Position numbers and translations under genes: made by a program. DNA of 64,000 nt from contig MU404061.1 in the NCBI GenBank assembly GCA_022695795.1, forward strand, positions 62,001 to 126,000, written 5' to 3'. The DNA is from Biscogniauxia marginata (lineage: Eukaryota; Ascomycota; Sordariomycetes; Xylariales; Xylariaceae). A model generated the notes under the pieces. The model was not told the DNA's origin. It was given only the letters and a program-made list of their open reading frames with translations, and did no database searches. The stretch's first letter is position 1. Every line of letters begins with the position of its first letter. This document shows positions 1-11,110 of this stretch, in pieces.

Positions 1-711
1 GGTGCCGACTCGTTCACCCCAGATTCCGGGGTCATGATCAGCAAGACCACGGACGAGGACAACGCTCCTTTCCAGTGGACCATCGACGCGAACCCCCAGG
101 ACATCAACGTCGTCGATTTCTACCGCCCCGACGGCACGCCGTTTATGCTATCCATTGGCGATTACCGCCAGCTAGCCGACGCCCTCTTCCACGCGGGGAC
201 GCGCTCCGGCAGCGAGTACGAATATGTCGACGAGGCGAACCGCCTGCACTTCTACGTCGTCGACATCCGCCGCGACGAGGCCGGCGTTCTTCACTACACG
301 GTCGGCGTGCGGTCGCTCGACGGCAGCGGCGCCAGCACGTACGGCGCCGAGCTGAGCACCGGTAGCGTGGCCGCGGGCCAGTCTAAAGTCACTGAAAAAG
401 GCGTGACCTGTACCTTCGAGCTGACGAACACGGGCGCCTACGTCGACGGCGCCGGCGATCATCCGCAGGACCTGTCCGCGTATCTGGCGTCTGACATCTA
501 CCGCCTCGGCGCCACGGTGGACGGCGCGGGCTGGCGTGTCGAGGTGCCGAACGCGCTAGCTGTGGCCGAGTTCGGCAAGTCGACGACGGCGAACGTGGCG
601 GTGGCTGCGGCAAACGATGCCGCGGCTAGCGCTGTCGTCACGCTGACGGTCACGTCCGAGTCGGACCCGTCGGTTTCCGTGACCTCGGAGTGCTTGGTAC
701 AGAAGGGATAA
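1..711 (+). CDS. C-terminal part of a secreted protein, probably an M6-type metallopeptidase (5' end outside window)
   Basis: The reading frame is open from base 1 and ends at a stop at 709-711, so the gene starts upstream of the window; the Met at 34 is internal. About 236 residues are visible. The first half, with phrases such as IDANPQDINVVDFYRPDGTP and DALFHAGT.SGSEYEYVDEAN, resembles the region after the catalytic domain in fungal secreted M6/immune-inhibitor-A-like peptidases, from memory of the family. The last 90 residues look like an Ig-like or NEW3-type beta domain: alternating Val/Thr strands, few Cys and a terminal SECLV. The zinc-binding HExxH motif would lie upstream and is not seen, so activity cannot be judged. 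No introns are needed. Coding sequence is GC-rich and stops abruptly at AT-rich DNA. The assignment is an inference; a different secreted multi-domain protein is possible. Confidence 0.5.
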   Translation, partial: GADSFTPDSGVMISKTTDEDNAPFQWTIDANPQDINVVDFYRPDGTPFMLSIGDYRQLADALFHAGTRSGSEYEYVDEANRLHFYVVDIRRDEAGVLHYTVGVRSLDGSGASTYGAELSTGSVAAGQSKVTEKGVTCTFELTNTGAYVDGAGDHPQDLSAYLASDIYRLGATVDGAGWRVEVPNALAVAEFGKSTTANVAVAAANDAAASAVVTLTVTSESDPSVSVTSECLVQKG

Positions 712-2289
712 CTGGCTTGGTTGAAGCTATAAATATACATATGCAATCAGATTGAAGAATGAATATATTTTTAACCGCTAAGCTCCTCTTTTTCACGCGC
801 TATGACATCTGGTAACGTTGTGAGGTACTTGTATACGGTCGGCTATAATGGTTCTTCTATCTTCACATAATGTAAACAGGTAGGTTGGAGATATCATGAT
901 CACTTGCGGCTCGGATATAGCAGGATTCAACTGCTTTTATCATAAACAGGAATAATTTTTGTATTTAAACATACCTAAGCCCGTAACAGTGTTGGTGACC
1001 GGCAAATATTCAAGTGAGGGTTTAGGGGTAGTTAGGTTTGACACAATGTTTCTCTACACTACATCCTATCTTAATAATGCCTTAGGTGTACTTAATATGA
1101 ATATTTTTCATCGAATTATTACATGAGCCATGACACGTGTCATCACACATCAGTATTATAGTAGTAGAAATTTGTTCAGTGGTGAAGGAAAAGAAGAGGG
1201 GGGGGGGGTGGTCCACAAGGTATTCAAATCCTAGGGGTAGTAAGTCTAACAGGTTGCCATAACTAAATCCCATTTTTCCTACACCGATTGACGCAATATA
1301 GGTTAATGTTATATCTGGTCTCTCACGGCGAAGCAGTAAATTTAAATCCGAGTTCAAGTAGTGTAGGTGGGTAGGAATGGACGTGTTCCTAATACTCTTC
1401 GTGTGTAATGCTTTTGAGCTCCGTGTTTTCATCCCTTTCACTAAAAATAACTTCATGTTTCACTATTTAATCTTGTAATTGCCATGAAACGTTTCAATCT
1501 TCAGTTACGAGAAGTTTCAGTCCAAAATGATCTATACACAGATTATCTGGCTGCATCCTGTGTTCATGCTGTACAAGCGGCAACTACCAGGTAATTTAGG
1601 TGATCCCCAATATCGAAGTTGAGCATGATTGTTTTTAACAATTCACTTTAATTTACACAATATTAGATATTATGCCGTTATATTCAGTAACTCCTATCTT
1701 CCTCAAGCATCTATTTGCACCTTCATACTTTGACTATAACCGGTTTACTAATCTCCCTATGCAGTTGAACATAACAGTCTTTTCAGGGCAGGACCACTTT
1801 ACAACAGTAGCATGAGTAGCTTTATATGTGTGTAGGCGCATCACTTGGACGGACTATATTGGTAACAATAATGAGAAATAAATACGTGCCTCTTAGATCT
1901 TAATGATGTTGAATGTGATCAGATTCAAAACCTCACCCTAACGTCATCATATCCATATCAAATAGCAACAAGCACACCACAAGGAGTTTCTGTGTGAGAA
2001 GATCAATATATATAATACAAAGACATGTTACTCAGTAGGACATATAGACAATTAAGATGTAAGAGGCATGGCCTTCTGGGTAGTTCTTTGCGCAACACCT
2101 ACGTTACTGCCCACACCCATACTAAACGCATCGTGACAACAACTCATTGAACCCGAACTACAACATGTAAAGTTGATCTGAACACAAGAGATGTTCGGCT
2201 CTGGCAGCGACTTCAATCCTAACACCGACATCCCTGACTTGTCCAGACTCATCTACATAGTCACGGCGGTAGTGTAGGCTAGACTACTG
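712..2289. other. AT-rich gene-free stretch
   Basis: No reading frame here has protein-like composition or a recognisable motif. The stretch holds a run of about 11 G near 1198-1208 and many short TA-rich runs. Small open frames at 1082-1456 and 2052-2252 on the minus strand have random-looking composition and were not accepted. Confidence 0.6.
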
Positions 2290-2309
2290 TATTTGGGCAC
2301 ATATCATTC

Positions 2310-2860
2310 TGTACAATTGCGCCAAGCTGTATCTCGTCGGTAAGAAAGAGGAACGTCTCGCGGAGGTGCATTAAGGACTCGAGAAATGCGGCGAAACATT
2401 TCGCAACGAGCTAGTCTAGTGAGTATTCGAGGACCTCGCGGAGATCAACCATGACATCGGGCTAACCAAGCTGTATGGATGCATGAGGCTCGCGCAAATC
2501 CTGCCATGCCGCGCCTTCTACCGCCGTCAGCAGTTCGATGAGGTCGGTTTGGATCCCGGGCGCCCTTGATCAACGCCACGTACCCCAGCGGTATGGCCAC
2601 CGACCAGCTAAACCAGGTCATCGACCTGTACGAGAATCTAGGGAAGGTCGGCTCAAGGCCATCAGGCCATTAATGAAAGATCCGGTCGAGGGAGGGATAC
2701 CATTCTATGTTGTTTGTAGCTACTAGCGATGATGTGGTGAAGGAAAGCATTGACGGCCTGATCGCAAAGTTAATGAAGTTAGTAAACAGGCACAGATGAG
2801 GAGCTCCAGAAGCGTTGCTAAAGACTGGTCGAGGGGATTCTGAACGAGAAACCTAGTCTT
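2310..2860 (+). pseudogene. decayed gene of unknown family
   Basis: Between AT-rich flanks lies about 550 bases of GC-richer sequence whose translations read like an ordinary charged, helical protein but in shifting frames. Examples are KLYLVGKKEERLAEVH, then a stop, then GLEKCGETFRNELV, later LAEINHDIGLTKLYGCMRLA, and then ATDQLNQVIDLYENLGKVGS in another frame. Several stops (for example near 2371 and 2417) and at least one frame change near 2565 separate the pieces. A short open frame at 2538-2726 is only one fragment. The family is not recognised. It could instead be a spliced gene, but no credible introns cover the stops. Confidence 0.45.
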
Positions 2861-4821
2861 TTTCCATATGCTATTATTTGCCCTAAGTGTAGGTAGGTAT
2901 TATGAGGTATTCATCGGTAGATGGAAAAAAGATGGTATTGAAGATTGTACACCAGTCTTCAAATCAGATAGGGTATTACATGTTTGTCGATACAGAATAC
3001 ATAATTTCAAGTTTAACTCACAATGTTTGATTTCATACTCTCCTAGTTGTCAAACCATGACCATTTTCTAGGTATCTGGAGAGGTAGTCGTTGAACCAGT
3101 AATTTATTAATTCTTTAACCTATCTCGGGATAGATATAGTACAGTACAAGAAATGGTAACCAGTCAAATATTTCCTAAGCCAGGCAAAGACCAAAATAAA
3201 ATTTTCGACAATGTCTTCAAGAGATTAATGTTATTCGGTATAGTAATCATACCAACACTAGAGTAAGGAGATACATAGCCACATGAATAGTACTCCATAT
3301 TGAGAGTGGCACAATCCAATAATGCAGTAAAAGGTACTTTAAGTACTAACACGACATATGCAACTTCGTGATGATTGACGGAACGTCTATAAGGATCATT
3401 GGCAGCTTCGGAGGCTTGATTCACCGGCCTTTAAAACATCAATGTGTATATGGCATTCAGGAGCTTTAATTGATTAGGAAATTGATGGAAAGGAGGCCAC
3501 AATTTGGTATAATGTAACGTGAAATATTATCGCAAATTCGATCCAGAAAAAACAAAAGTATGTTACATTGTCTCCTAACCAGCTCCACGCAACGATAGCA
3601 CGAGTCAGTCTATAATTTTGCAAATTCCCACATTAGTTTGACGAAGGTGATCTGTGCTGGGAAGGGCCTTGAGTCAAGAAATTAATCAATACGAAAGACC
3701 CGACACGGGTGACCTGCTGGATAATCTGATCTAAGCAAAAAAAGTTACTCGATACGATGATTGCATAATACTTGGAGCGGTGCACATGCGGACCTACATG
3801 TAACTAAGCTTTAGTGTGCGTTCTATACTATTTTAATATACGAGGCAACTTTTACTCCACATCACAACTAGAGCTCCTTGGGCTGCTTAGTTGGGAAGGG
3901 CAAAAACCTGCTACAGGTAGACAATGATGTAAGAGCTGCGTAAAGTATGGACTCGGTGGTTCTTCCAAAAATAGCTAAAGAGGCCCTAACAAGAGAAGAG
4001 ATCTTCAAGAAAAGAAAACTCTGCAGCGCACTGAGAGTAGCTCAGTGAAGGCCCGCTCTGCTTGACAAATCGCCCATCACCATGGATGATCCTTTATGAT
4101 AACGACAACTTCAACTAAACAGATTAAACACCATCCCTTCGAAGGCGGAAATTAACAGTGCATGTGGCTTGAGTTCTGTCCAACGTCATCCCTATCACGT
4201 CAGACATGCCCCTGAGAGACTGCAGTGTCTGAGGTATTTTCTTTTTGACCGAGGCTACATAGACTCGGGTCATCAACTACGAAAGTATCGCCATGAGACA
4301 TTGTATTTGAGAATGTCCCTACATCAATAGCAGTGCTCTGTGTATCGGATGTATGTACAGCAGAAATCTTGAGACGATCATACAAAATAAGAACACAGAT
4401 CTCTAGTAGAGACGTCCTAGTGTGGAAGCAAATACATGAAGTCACTTCGAAGAAGAAAAAAAAAGGAACTTATTCACATGCAGTATTGAAAGGTTGAGTT
4501 TAGAATAGTGGTGATACAGTATATATCACATCGCAATGAGTCCATCTACTTTCCTAAGGGTGAAAAATGAATGAATTTAGAAGTTTCTATTACTACCATA
4601 CTGCTTCTCCATTTTTGTATCTTGTGTCCCTAGGTAAAAAGTTTCTACGAATGAAATTGAAGTCCAATACACTTTGCTTCTTCCTTCTAAAAATGTAAAA
4701 TATGTATAAACCCCCTTTGATTGACAACCTCCAATCCCATGCCAGAAGAACCTCTTCTACCCCCTGAACTCCCACCACCTAAGAATCCTTGTCTATTCCT
4801 ATTTTCCAATCTTCATATTGC
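2861..4821. other. AT-rich gene-free stretch
   Basis: No supported gene. Open frames at 2868-3071, 3164-3424 and 4200-4445 are short, lack motifs and sit in sequence with frequent stops in all frames. The last 80 bases before 4822 are the 3' flank of the wall-protein gene on the minus strand. Confidence 0.6.
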
Positions 4822-7752
4822 TTACAGCAGAGCAATAGCAACGACGCCCGCGGCGGCGGCGGCTACGTACTCCATGCTGGCCATACCCGCGCGCCCGGCA
4901 CCCGCGGTCGGGATCGTCGGGTAGCCGGTGGTGGAGCTGGGGGGAGCGCTGGAGCTAACACCCGGGACCGGGTAGGTGCTGGAAGGAGGGAGGGGAATAA
5001 CGGTGCCAGTACCGATGTAGGGCTTGGTGGTGGTGTAGCTGTAGCTGTGGGTGGTCTCACCGGGGCCGCTGGGAGTCTTGGTCGAGGTGGTGAAGCTGGA
5101 AACAGGGTAGGACGGGACGCCAGCCGAAGTAGTCGGTTGCACCTCAGATGTGGTCTCTACGGTAGTTGGGTACTCGACAGGCGGAACACCGACGGAGGTC
5201 GTAGGGTACTCCTTGGTAGTGGTTTCAACCGAGGTAGTCGGGTATTCTACCGGTGTCGTGGGCACTTCAACCGACGTGGTAGGGGAGACAGCGGAGGTAG
5301 TCTCCACAGACGAGGGCGGGTACTCAGTCGTGGGGTATCCAACCGGAGTCGTCACGACGGTTAGAGTAGTGGAGTGCCCGATAGTCGAAGTGAGAGTACG
5401 CGTCTCAGTGGTGTACCGAGTCTTGGTCGAGCCGGGGTAGGTCGGCTGAGGGACTGATACGGTCTCAACGCTGGTAGTTCCCGGGTACGATGGGGTCGTA
5501 GCAGATGTCTCCGGGGTGCAGACTGGGTAAGTCGGGTACGTCACTGGGGAAGTGGCCGAAGTAGTGCCTGGGTAGGTCTCTGTGCTTTCAGTGCACGAGG
5601 TCGACTCGGAGGTTCCAGGATAGGTAGTTGTCACAGAGCTCTCTGGGTGAGTGTACGTGGTAGAGCTCTCCGGATGCGTATACGTGCCCGGATAGGTAGT
5701 CAACGTGGAGTGGGTGTACGTGCCCGGATAAGTAGTCAAGGTCGAGTGAGTATACGTGCCTGGGTAGGTCGGGTAGGTAGTCGTCGTAGAGCTTTCCGGA
5801 TGAGTATACGTCGTAGAGCTACCGGGGACAGTCAACGTCGTGCTTTCAGTGCACGAGGTAGATGTAGATTCGCCAGGGTAGGTAGTTGTAGTAGATTCAC
5901 CAGGATAGGTAGTCGTGGTAGATTCGCCAGGATAGGTGGTCGTAGTAGATTCACCAGGGTAAGTGGTCGTAGTAGATTCACCAGGGTAAGTGGTCGTGGT
6001 AGATTCACCAGGGTAAGTGGTCGTGGTAGATTCACCAGGGTAAGTGGTCGTGGTAGATTCACCAGGGTAGGTAGTCGTAGTGGAGCTCTCTGGGTGCGTA
6101 TACGTAGTCGAAGTGCCCGGGACGGTCAAGGTCGTGCTATCGGTGCACGAGGTAGTCGTCGAGCCACCAGGATAGGTAGTCGTGGTGGATTCGCCAGGGT
6201 AGGTAGTCGTAGAGCTTTCCGGGTGAGTATACGTAGTCGAAGTTCCTGGGTAAGTGGTTACAGTAGAGCTCTCCGGGTGGGTGTACGTAGTAGAACTCTC
6301 CGGGTGCGTATACGTGGTCGAGGTACCTGGGATTGTCGATGTCGTGCTTTCGGTGCACGAGGTAGACGAAGAGCTACCAGGGTAGGTAGTCGTGGAACTG
6401 CCTGGGTAGGTGACCGTAGTGGAGCTTCCTGGGTAAGTGGTGGTGGTGGAGCTTTCCGGGTGGGTATACGTCGTTGAGCTCTCTGGGTGAGTGTACGTGG
6501 TCGAAGTACCTGGGTAGGTAGTTACCGTAGAGCTCTCCGGGTGCGTATACGTGGTGGAGCTTCCTGGGAAGGTCGACGTGGTGCTCTCAGTGCATGAGGT
6601 AGACGTAGAACCTCCGGGGTAGGTGGACGTAGTAAACGTAGAGCTGCCCGGATAGGTAGTCGTAGTAGAGCTACCTGGGTAGGTGAACGAACTGCTGGAC
6701 GGAGAGCTCACTGGGTAGGTGGGGTGGCTATGGGTGCTGACCGAGACGCTAGTTGAAGTGCTTGGCAGGTAGCTGCTGGAAGTGCTCGGCAAGTAGCTGG
6801 TGATAGAGGTCTCCGGAGAGCTAACCGGGTAGGTAGGGTAGCTGGGAGTGGTACCCGGGAAGCTCGACGTAGTAGGCCAGTAGCTAGTAGTCTCCGAGAA
6901 GGTGGACGTGCTTGGCAAGTACGTGGATGTAGACGTCTCGGGAGAGCTGACCGGATAGGTCGGATAGCTAGGAGTAGTACCTGGGAAGCTAGAAGTGGTG
7001 GGCCAGTAGCTAGTAGTCTCCGAGTGGCTGGACGTGCTGGGCGAGTACGTAGACGTGGATGTCTCCGGTGAGCTAACAGGGTAAGTTGGGTAGCTCTGGG
7101 TAGTGCCCGGGTAGCTCGTAGTATCCCAATAGCTGGAAGTACTCGGCGAGTAGGTGGAGGTAGAGCTTTCCGGAGAGCTCGCCGGGTAGGTTGGGTAACT
7201 AAGAGTGCTAGAAGTGGTTGGCAAGTAACTGGTAGTAGTGCTGGGCCAGTAAGTGGAAGTGGTGCTTTCCGTGGAGCTTTCCGGAGAGCTGACCGGGTAG
7301 GTCGGGTAGCTTGGGACGCTCGAGGTACTAGCCGAGTAAATGGTAGTAGAGCTCTCCGACGTGGTCTCCGAGTAGTAGCTGGTCGAGGTACTGGGAGAAT
7401 AGGTAGAAGTCGAAGTCTCCGGCCAGGTAGTTGGATAGCTCGGCGGATAGCTCTCGGTGGTAGGTGGAAAGCTATACGTGGTGCTAAGCGAAGGGGTGGA
7501 AGAGCTCTCCGGAGCTGTCTCAGTAAAACTAGACGGCGAGCTGACCGGGTAGCTGGCTGGCGGTGTATTCTCAGGAGGCGGAGAGGTAACCGGAAGCTCC
7601 GTGCTCGTAGTGCCCGGATTCTCGGGCGGCGGGATCGCGGGATAGCTGGGCGGAGGGTTCACCGGGTAGCTAGGTGGGGGAGCGACCGGATAAGTGGCTC
7701 TCGCCATACCCGTGAGGGCGAGGGCCCCGAGGCCCATAGACAGGCGGTACAT
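4822..7752 (-). CDS. Ser/Thr/Pro-rich GPI-anchored cell-wall protein with tandem repeats
   Basis: This single-exon gene encodes 976 aa. Residues 1-19 form a signal peptide (MYRLSMGLGALALTGMARA). The C terminus has a small-residue stretch followed by the hydrophobic tail YVAAAAAGVVAIALL, as expected for a GPI-attachment signal. The body is almost entirely Ser, Thr, Pro, Tyr and Gly, arranged as degenerate repeats: YPTYPVSSPE(S/T)STST units in the N-terminal half, then YPG(S/E/T)STTTT and YTHPESSTT units. A single Cys recurs in an SCTEST block. The product is predicted to be a heavily O-glycosylated wall or adhesin-like protein. Upstream on the minus strand a TATA-like ATTTATATAA lies about 60 bases before the ATG. 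The overlapping Arg-rich frames on the plus strand are artefacts of the repeat. Surface and location are inferred from composition; the ligand is unknown. Confidence 0.88.
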   Translation of the reverse strand: MYRLSMGLGALALTGMARATYPVAPPPSYPVNPPPSYPAIPPPENPGTTSTELPVTSPPPENTPPASYPVSSPSSFTETAPESSSTPSLSTTYSFPPTTESYPPSYPTTWPETSTSTYSPSTSTSYYSETTSESSTTIYSASTSSVPSYPTYPVSSPESSTESTTSTYWPSTTTSYLPTTSSTLSYPTYPASSPESSTSTYSPSTSSYWDTTSYPGTTQSYPTYPVSSPETSTSTYSPSTSSHSETTSYWPTTSSFPGTTPSYPTYPVSSPETSTSTYLPSTSTFSETTSYWPTTSSFPGTTPSYPTYPVSSPETSITSYLPSTSSSYLPSTSTSVSVSTHSHPTYPVSSPSSSSFTYPGSSTTTTYPGSSTFTTSTYPGGSTSTSCTESTTSTFPGSSTTYTHPESSTVTTYPGTSTTYTHPESSTTYTHPESSTTTTYPGSSTTVTYPGSSTTTYPGSSSSTSCTESTTSTIPGTSTTYTHPESSTTYTHPESSTVTTYPGTSTTYTHPESSTTTYPGESTTTTYPGGSTTTSCTDSTTLTVPGTSTTYTHPESSTTTTYPGESTTTTYPGESTTTTYPGESTTTTYPGESTTTTYPGESTTTTYPGESTTTTYPGESTTTTYPGESTSTSCTESTTLTVPGSSTTYTHPESSTTTTYPTYPGTYTHSTLTTYPGTYTHSTLTTYPGTYTHPESSTTYTHPESSVTTTYPGTSESTSCTESTETYPGTTSATSPVTYPTYPVCTPETSATTPSYPGTTSVETVSVPQPTYPGSTKTRYTTETRTLTSTIGHSTTLTVVTTPVGYPTTEYPPSSVETTSAVSPTTSVEVPTTPVEYPTTSVETTTKEYPTTSVGVPPVEYPTTVETTSEVQPTTSAGVPSYPVSSFTTSTKTPSGPGETTHSYSYTTTKPYIGTGTVIPLPPSSTYPVPGVSSSAPPSSTTGYPTIPTAGAGRAGMASMEYVAAAAAGVVAIALL
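5867..6082 (-). repeat. eight 27-bp tandem units coding YPGESTTTT
   Basis: Eight adjacent 27-base units, each coding the nonapeptide YPGEST(T/S)T(T/S), lie inside the wall-protein gene. Units differ from each other at only a few third-codon positions, and three consecutive units in the middle are nearly identical. This is what recent slippage or unequal crossing-over would leave. The unit is a multiple of three, so copy-number change keeps the frame. Confidence 0.9.
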
Positions 7753-9891
7753 GTCGAAGGGCTGATTATGTCACAATATTTGTCTATAGTGCCGTACAAG
7801 TAACGAAGGATTATATAAATTAAGTTATCATAAGAGACGAAAAGAAACAAAGATGAAAAAGGCCAAGCAAAACGAGTGACTTGACTATTAGACAAATATG
7901 TACCGGTAGAGAGAAGAAAACATCGTGAAGGCCCAGCTGGGCGGCACTGCGTCCTTCTTATGCAAAGTGAAATGAAATCTCGATGCCGCAGATCCGTATA
8001 CCTACTACAGGTGGTTGGTTGCCCGTGTTAACGTTCCACTCACAAGCCAATCTCGTATGTGGGCAGTCATAAAAATACCGCGAGGCTTAAGTCATTACCA
8101 GCTGTCATGATGTGATGCAGACCAAATTTTTTTTTTGTGGTCTTCACCAGGCCGTCACCTTTCAGGTTCCCGTTTACAAACAAGCATGGGTTGACATAGG
8201 AACACGAGCCTGCGGTAAGATGGGATAAGCTTAACCACATTAGTGCAAATACTATAATGGGGTGCATGCGAAGCTTGCTAATATGGTCAGCCATGTGTAT
8301 CCCAACCTCCCCCAGTTCGGAACGGATGTGATAGCTGATTGGTCAGGGAGAGTGAGGGTTAACCCTCGACTCTGTTAGCACCATCTGCAGCCGGACCCGC
8401 GAGATCTGCAGCTAGCATTCATCTCATCTCCACCCGATACGAAGTGGCATTATATTGCCCCGAAGTCCACCCCCTCGTGGCCGTGTATGATTTGGCCGAA
8501 CCGTCCACAATTTCTGGGAACCAAACAGTCCGAATTAGGGAACATCTTCAACGAGGAGAAGCTACTGACGGTATATCAGCATCATAGACACGCGCTGCCC
8601 CCCCTAACCCCTCATGCCAATTTCACAAAGACAGTGCGTCGTCGATCCGGCCGCATCCGAAATGGCATCTTCTAAGGCCCATAGCCTCACTCATGGCTTC
8701 TCGATGACATTTCCCCTCTTTTCTTGGCTTAGACAACGACTTGTAAACCGTATTTACGAGTACAATCACTCAGCCCGGAGTTTGGTAAATAAAACCGTCT
8801 CTTATTACGAGCTTCAATCTCGAAAGACAAGGGGTATATACTGCTATTTATTACAAGCCAGGTTTGTTGGTAGATGGCCATTGTCACCTACCATATTCTA
8901 GACCGTCTAGAATGTAGGACTGTGTGGGACGTACCATACAGCTGGGAGTGCTCGTAATGTTGTGCCCAAATCAAGAATAAACTCTCATTTCTCCCTTTTT
9001 TTTCTCCTCTTTTTTTTTTTTCCTTGGCCCTTCTCGAAAACTCCACGGCTTCTAGGTAGGCCTTTGCATGATTTTGTCTACCAAGCCAAGTATCGGCCAA
9101 GAATACTTCGTTCTATAAAAAGCTCTACCCTATAACTATTCGACATATTGCGCAAACCGTCTTGTGCGAAAGATTCGCAATTCTAGCGCCTGGATACATA
9201 GTGTTTGGTTCTCCGCTGAATGTCAATCGTTAAAACGTTGAATTAAGAGAGACAAGATTATCACCGAAAAAAGGGTTCGAGACAAGGTGGTGGTAGCAAA
9301 TCCTTGCCTGTTGTAAGATAGCGGCGTAAGGAGCACGTTAGCCAGTTACCCCTAATTTTTACATACACTAGTGTAGGAGTACATAATACAGCATGCCTAC
9401 CTACATCACCATGCATATGAATGCTCCAGGGAGAAGTTAATGGCGAAGTTCTTCCTTTGAAGTGTTCGAGAGAGCAACCTGGGTAACCCTATTTACGGGC
9501 GAAAGCGAGCGCAGGTACCTTCTTCTCTAAATAGCCATGTTGAAATGATTGACTTCGGTGTCTTAGATTGCGAAGTGAACTGACTATATTATTATGTCTC
9601 ATTGCGGAGAATAGAGATGGGTTTAGATTGTGCGCGTATAGAAACGACCCACTCCTCGGGGCCCCCTGTCTTTCTCCTTTTTTTATTATTAGATAAGCTT
9701 TCTGGGCATATAATTATAGTAATCATCTTAGATTCGTCGATGCCTCCATGCTTCCAACCCGGTCCTGTGCACTTGGGTAAAAAGTCGCAGCCGTCCTTCG
9801 TCGTACCGATTCCTTAGACCATGACATTGCTCTAACAAAGGAAGTCATCGAAGCAGTAGTCGTCCCATGTTACAGCCGAAAACTTCGTCCT
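7753..9891. other. intergenic, no gene seen
   Basis: The segment holds the 5' flank of the wall-protein gene and about 1.8 kb without a supported gene. Short open frames at 8067-8294, 8487-8675, 8614-8901 and 9602-9817 have no motif. A TTTTTTCTCC/TTTTTTTTTT tract lies at about 8995-9025. Confidence 0.55.
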
Positions 9892-10576
9892 TCAAACACC
9901 CTGTGATGCGAAATGCTTAGGAGGCCGGGTCGTCACCGTAACTATCCAGTCAAAGTCCAGCTCCCCAAGCTTAGTAGCACTGCTTGAACGGCTCCAGATT
10001 GGCTTCTGTTTCGTGTTTTCTTGATAGTCCACCAGGATGATCCTTTGTGCGTTGCTGTTGTTAATCAGGGTTGGATATTCGATGCGCTTCCAGACCTTGC
10101 AGTCATATCTCGGCATTCCATTGAGAGACGAAGTAGACATCACCCGAAGCCTTTTCAGCGAAAGCTCCCGAGAAATGATCTGCAAAATCGTGGTGCCATT
10201 ACCTAGATCGCTTATTTTCATTGGTATATTTCGAGCGGAAAGCACCGCAGCAGATCATGCCGCCCATGGAATTGGCAAGTTTGTAGGCAGGCGTGGAATC
10301 ACAAATCTGTAAGAAAAGGACGAACGGACCGCTCGGGTTCGTAAAAGCTTGACGAATTTCATCATCACTTGGGTAGTCTGAGGTAGGTAGCCGGGCCGCC
10401 GGTACCGATCTTCCCTGATGGGATCCCGGTGTAGTGTTTGGGTAACTGATACGTCGCAAGGCCTTTTCCTCTGACGTAGACAAGGCGAAGGTGCTAGAAC
10501 ACCACAGGAGAGGTTGGAGAATGAAGATGAAGTTGACTAGGGCAAAGGTCCCACGAGTTTTAGATGACAACTGCAT
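9892..10576 (-). pseudogene. broken gene for a small secreted protein of unknown family
   Basis: Reading starts at 10576 with a probable signal peptide: hydrophobic FALVNFIFILQPLLW, then small residues STFALST. It runs 125 codons to an in-frame TAA at 10199-10201. Past that stop the same frame stays protein-like for about 30 codons (HDFADHFSGAFAEKASGDVY) before a TGA at 10103-10105. From there a different frame carries the rest, VWKRIEYPTLINNSNAQRII and onward, to a stop at 9892. The gene therefore carries at least one nonsense change and one frame change near 10105-10120. No intron of normal size with GT-AG borders removes both. The pattern resembles small secreted proteins seen in other fungi, but the function is not known and is not inferred. 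Confidence 0.6.
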
Positions 10577-11110
10577 AGCTGCACTTCGACTTAGATTATC
10601 AACAATAATCGTAGATATCCTACCTGTGAATAGATAAGAGCATGTTGACCTATAAAGTCTGTGATAGCGATATCTAGAGAGTCAAGTCGATATTTTACAC
10701 ATGCACTTGCTTAGTATACAGAGGTAGGGAGATTACCCTCGATAGGAGTATGAGTACCGTCATTGCCAAAGCCCAGAGCTTACTTAGAGTAGGGTGAACG
10801 GAATGTCAAACTATCCCAACAGGCCGAGCTGGGACAATGGACCGGCTATGGTGTTGCTACATCATCAAGATCGTTAGATTAGAGCTCCGTAGCAAGGTGG
10901 TGGCAATAGAGATGATGCACAGCTTAAGAGCTGCTGTATTGGCAACAGACTGCAAGACCCCGACGTAGTGTGCAACATATTTAACCTATGGTGTGCCGCC
11001 CGCTTTCTTTTGAAGTCACAACATCCTTTCCCGGACTGCGCAGCGCTGTAGGTAATATAACCGTGATCAAAGTCATCTGACATTTCGCACATTCAATATT
11101 AGCTGACAAC
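10577..11110. other. intergenic, no gene seen
   Basis: About 530 AT-rich bases separate the broken secreted-protein gene from the ankyrin fragment. Nothing recognisable was found. Confidence 0.5.

Noticed and set aside
5647..6477. 276-codon Arg-rich open frame on the plus strand inside the wall-protein gene
   Set aside because: It is the antisense reading of a stop-poor tandem repeat; its composition (Arg/Gly/Ser repeats) follows from the repeat, and it has no signal of its own.
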